This document shows, one piece after another, positions 3,755 through 5,710 of a stretch of 5,710 bases of DNA. Source of the stretch: an uncultured Flavobacteriales bacterium (lineage in GTDB: Bacteria > Bacteroidota > Bacteroidia > Flavobacteriales_D > SKUL01); the NCBI GenBank assembly GCA_937911795.1, contig CALDPJ010000214.1, positions 1-5,710 on the forward strand, given 5' to 3'. Below the pieces are notes generated by a model. It had not been told where the DNA came from, ran no database searches, and saw only the letters and a program-made list of their open reading frames with translations. The translations under genes were made by a program, and so were the position numbers. Within the stretch, counting starts at the first letter, position 1; each line of letters starts with the position of its first letter.

Positions 3755-5638
3755 TTAGCGGATCACTAGACGCAATGTATGTTCTTCTCGGTTGTCATCC
3801 GACACACGAATCAGGTAGGTTCCCGCTCCGAGTTCCTGTTTGTCCAGCATCAACCGGTCGGTGACATGTTCGTATTGTGCAACGGTGCGTCCGTTTACAT
3901 CGAGAATGTCGACATTCCAGAACTGCGCGCCCAGTTCCAAAACGGCTATTCCGTCAGTGGGGTTGGGAAATACGGCAAGATCGGGGTGTGTGGTCGCTTC
4001 GATGCCGGTGATGGTCATTGAAAACTCCGCAATACATCCGTTGCCATAGCCTACGTTTACACTGTAGAGACCGCCGTCTTCGGTTTCCAGTTGCTGGCTG
4101 TTGGCGCCGACAAGAATATTGCCGTTCAGCAACCACTGCCAGCTATCGCCATCGGGTGCGGTGAGTGTTGACCCGTTCTGGACAATCTCACCGGTTGGAG
4201 CTTCAGGAAGATTCAGTACGAGCGTTTCACTTTTTTGACAAAGCGGGTTTGAAACTTCAAGGGTAATGGTGGTCTCACCGGCTTCGGGTGTGAACTCCAA
4301 CACGCTTTCTGTGCTGACGGTCTCGTCATTTACCAACCAGTTATAGTCTTCGATGTAGCCCATTTCCGAAGTCAGGACATAGGGCTGCCCGGCGCAGGCA
4401 TTACCCGCAGCGCTGAAGTTGGCCAAAATATCGCACGAAAAAATCGTGTGCCAGGTGGTGTTGGTAATGATGGGCGGATTCTCATCAAAATAGATGGCTG
4501 CAGAATTGTTGATCACATCGCCCACCGCTACATCTTCGAGCGTTTGAATACTGAAGCGCAGGAATCCATGGCTTTCGGGTTCGTTCGTGGTGCTGTCCGG
4601 AAGGTTAATTCCTTCGAAAAGAAACTCAGCAACACCTTCTTCGTGTCGGAAAGAAGTAATCATGTCATGAGAAGACATAATCGGGGTAAAGGTGCTGAGG
4701 TCGAATCGATCTGCGTCTATTTCATCAACAACCAAAACGGTTTCTGCCGGAAAGTTTCCGGTGTTTTGGAAACGTACGGTGTATTCGATGGTTTCGCCGG
4801 CCAGAATAAAATGCGGTTCGGCATATCCCACCGGATCCGAAAGTTTGTCATTCGGATCAAAAGCACACATAACTTCGTAATCATGCGTCCAGGTGTTGTT
4901 GTATACCTCGGCTCCCAAATCATCTACCAGTGTCAGTTCATAATTGACAGAGAGGGTTTCTCCTGCGTAATCAGAACCCGGTCCTTCGATGAAGTTGTTG
5001 TAGAATAATAATTCTCCTACGGGATGATCGACGATATTCCAGGTGATGGTTTGTCCATTGATTGACGATGGCGAAAGGCCGGGAAAGTTGTTGTTAAGGG
5101 TTGGGGTGAGTAAATCGTCTACTGTTAGCGTAAGGGTTCCGTTCAGAGAACTGGTACCCATATTGGTAATCATCAAACCCGGATTGAAACCACTCGTACA
5201 GTGGAGGATTGGATTCCAGAAGTTGGTGTTGATGTCGGTGATTTCGGTTGTACTGCTTGCTCCGAGGTTTATGATTCCTTCGCAATCGGGTGCAAAAACC
5301 GGCACATTTACCGAGGAGGGAAGGGGTTCAAATGTGCTGCCGTTGGTAACGAGGCTCATGGATTGCGCATCTTCGGCCGGGTAGCTGAAACTGTAGAATC
5401 CATTGGCGTCGGTAAATACAGAAAGTCCGAGTGGTTCGATGGTGATTTCCCGATTGCCAAGAGCAGGCTCGGTAAAACCAGCTCCGGTATCGTACTCGTC
5501 GTTGCCGTTGATGTCGAAGTACACATGGCCGCTGATGTTGACATCGCCGGTGAATGCGCAAGAGCCGTCATCGCAGCCTGCCTCCGGGTTGAAGTTGCAG
5601 GCGGCCGTTGCGGGCGGCGGCGTTGGCCCAGCCGACAC
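3755..5638 (-). CDS. Type IX secretion system cargo protein with SdrD-B-like, DUF7619-like and C-terminal sorting domains (5' end incomplete)
   Basis: The open frame is 627 residues. Visible in order: a Cys-rich CNFNPEAGCDDGSC motif (14-27), common in Bacteroidota surface proteins; an SdrD-B/prealbumin-like fold with YFDINGNDEYD and TDANGFYSF (about 34-90); a long beta-rich region with a DUF7619-like module (about 258-398: FDPNDK, YTVRFQNTGN, LPDSTTNEPESHGF, IYFDENPPIITNTT); PKD/Ig-like segments (about 400-545); and a type A sorting domain (about 556-627) with VFPNPTDG, VDILDVNGRTV, LGAGTYLIRV and a basic C-terminus. The sorting domain directs export through the T9SS outer-membrane translocon and usually cell-surface attachment. 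The protein is probably structural or adhesive; no enzymatic motif is seen. It has no signal peptide, and its only upstream start is a GTG preceded directly by in-frame TAG (5639-5641). The true N-terminus must lie upstream, lost by frameshift, nonsense mutation or mis-assembly. Confidence 0.88.
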   Translation of the reverse strand: MSAGPTPPPATAACNFNPEAGCDDGSCAFTGDVNISGHVYFDINGNDEYDTGAGFTEPALGNREITIEPLGLSVFTDANGFYSFSYPAEDAQSMSLVTNGSTFEPLPSSVNVPVFAPDCEGIINLGASSTTEITDINTNFWNPILHCTSGFNPGLMITNMGTSSLNGTLTLTVDDLLTPTLNNNFPGLSPSSINGQTITWNIVDHPVGELLFYNNFIEGPGSDYAGETLSVNYELTLVDDLGAEVYNNTWTHDYEVMCAFDPNDKLSDPVGYAEPHFILAGETIEYTVRFQNTGNFPAETVLVVDEIDADRFDLSTFTPIMSSHDMITSFRHEEGVAEFLFEGINLPDSTTNEPESHGFLRFSIQTLEDVAVGDVINNSAAIYFDENPPIITNTTWHTIFSCDILANFSAAGNACAGQPYVLTSEMGYIEDYNWLVNDETVSTESVLEFTPEAGETTITLEVSNPLCQKSETLVLNLPEAPTGEIVQNGSTLTAPDGDSWQWLLNGNILVGANSQQLETEDGGLYSVNVGYGNGCIAEFSMTITGIEATTHPDLAVFPNPTDGIAVLELGAQFWNVDILDVNGRTVAQYEHVTDRLMLDKQELGAGTYLIRVSDDNREEHTLRLVIR

Positions 5639-5710
5639 CTATTCCTGCGGCTTTGTGCCCGATACCACCGCTGACCCGGTTAACGGCGCCGACAGCGGCG
5701 CCTGCTACAT
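5580..5710. other. GC-rich window edge with no assignable gene
   Basis: This stretch is strikingly richer in G and C than the rest of the window, with runs such as GGCGGCGGCG. On the minus strand the frame of the secreted protein continues past its TAG (5639-5641) as APLTGSAVVSGTKPQE, then meets another TAG near the edge. A second minus frame (GAAVGAVNRVSGGIGHKAAG) and a plus frame (YSCGFVPDTTADPVNGADSG) are also open, and I cannot choose between them. It may be the damaged 5' part of the secreted-protein gene or unrelated joined sequence. Confidence 0.35.

Noticed and set aside
4448..5008. Plus-strand 186-aa open frame
   Set aside because: It lies entirely antisense to the secreted-protein gene, which has clear domain motifs; no recognisable domain in the plus frame.
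5201..5674. Plus-strand 157-aa open frame
   Set aside because: It is antisense to the SdrD-B-like region of the secreted protein and is kept open by biased composition.

Overview
The window looks like accessory DNA from a Bacteroidota (Bacteroidetes) chromosome. The strongest evidence is a minus-strand secreted protein that ends in a type A C-terminal sorting domain of the type IX secretion system and carries a 'FDPNDK ... FQNTG ... IYFDENPPI.TNTT' module (DUF7619-like) typical of that phylum. Lack of clear Shine-Dalgarno sites and AT-rich repetitive intergenic DNA fit the same picture. All family names come from motif recognition by eye; no database search was possible.

Region 1 (1-1720) is a defence- or toxin-like module. 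The first 53 bases are the last codons of a nucleotidyltransferase paralog whose body lies outside the window. A minus-strand gene remnant follows, then a palindrome-rich promoter region, a 172-aa winged-helix protein (444-962), and an overlapping AbiEii/AbiGii-type nucleotidyltransferase (959-1650). The nucleotidyltransferase is split into two frames. The break sits exactly on the heptamer G_GGT_TTA (1177-1183), and a -1 shift there restores a complete 230-aa protein. It could be a one-base deletion (pseudogene or sequence error) or programmed -1 frameshifting. The 3' ends of both nucleotidyltransferase copies, with about 70 bases beyond the stop, are duplicated (1-125 and 1598-1719), so the module appears to be tandemly repeated.

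Region 2 (1651-2270) has no convincing intact gene. It holds a remnant of the same convergent minus-strand gene and two copies of a long direct repeat (1794-2054 and 2092-2282). The second copy runs into the last codons of the next gene.

Region 3 (2271-3754) carries a complete minus-strand AAA+ ATPase with a DUF4143 nuclease-like C-terminus. Upstream of it are three direct repeats with an exact 32-base period, a candidate operator, and then a strong hairpin flanked by T-runs on both strands.

Region 4 (3755-5710) is the large minus-strand type IX secretion cargo protein. It lacks a signal peptide, has an in-frame stop just upstream of its first possible start, and abuts a very GC-rich 100-base stretch at the window edge, so its 5' end is truncated, frameshifted or mis-assembled.

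The HTH/nucleotidyltransferase pair forms one translationally coupled unit. The ATPase and the secreted protein appear to be independent transcription units separated by the terminator.
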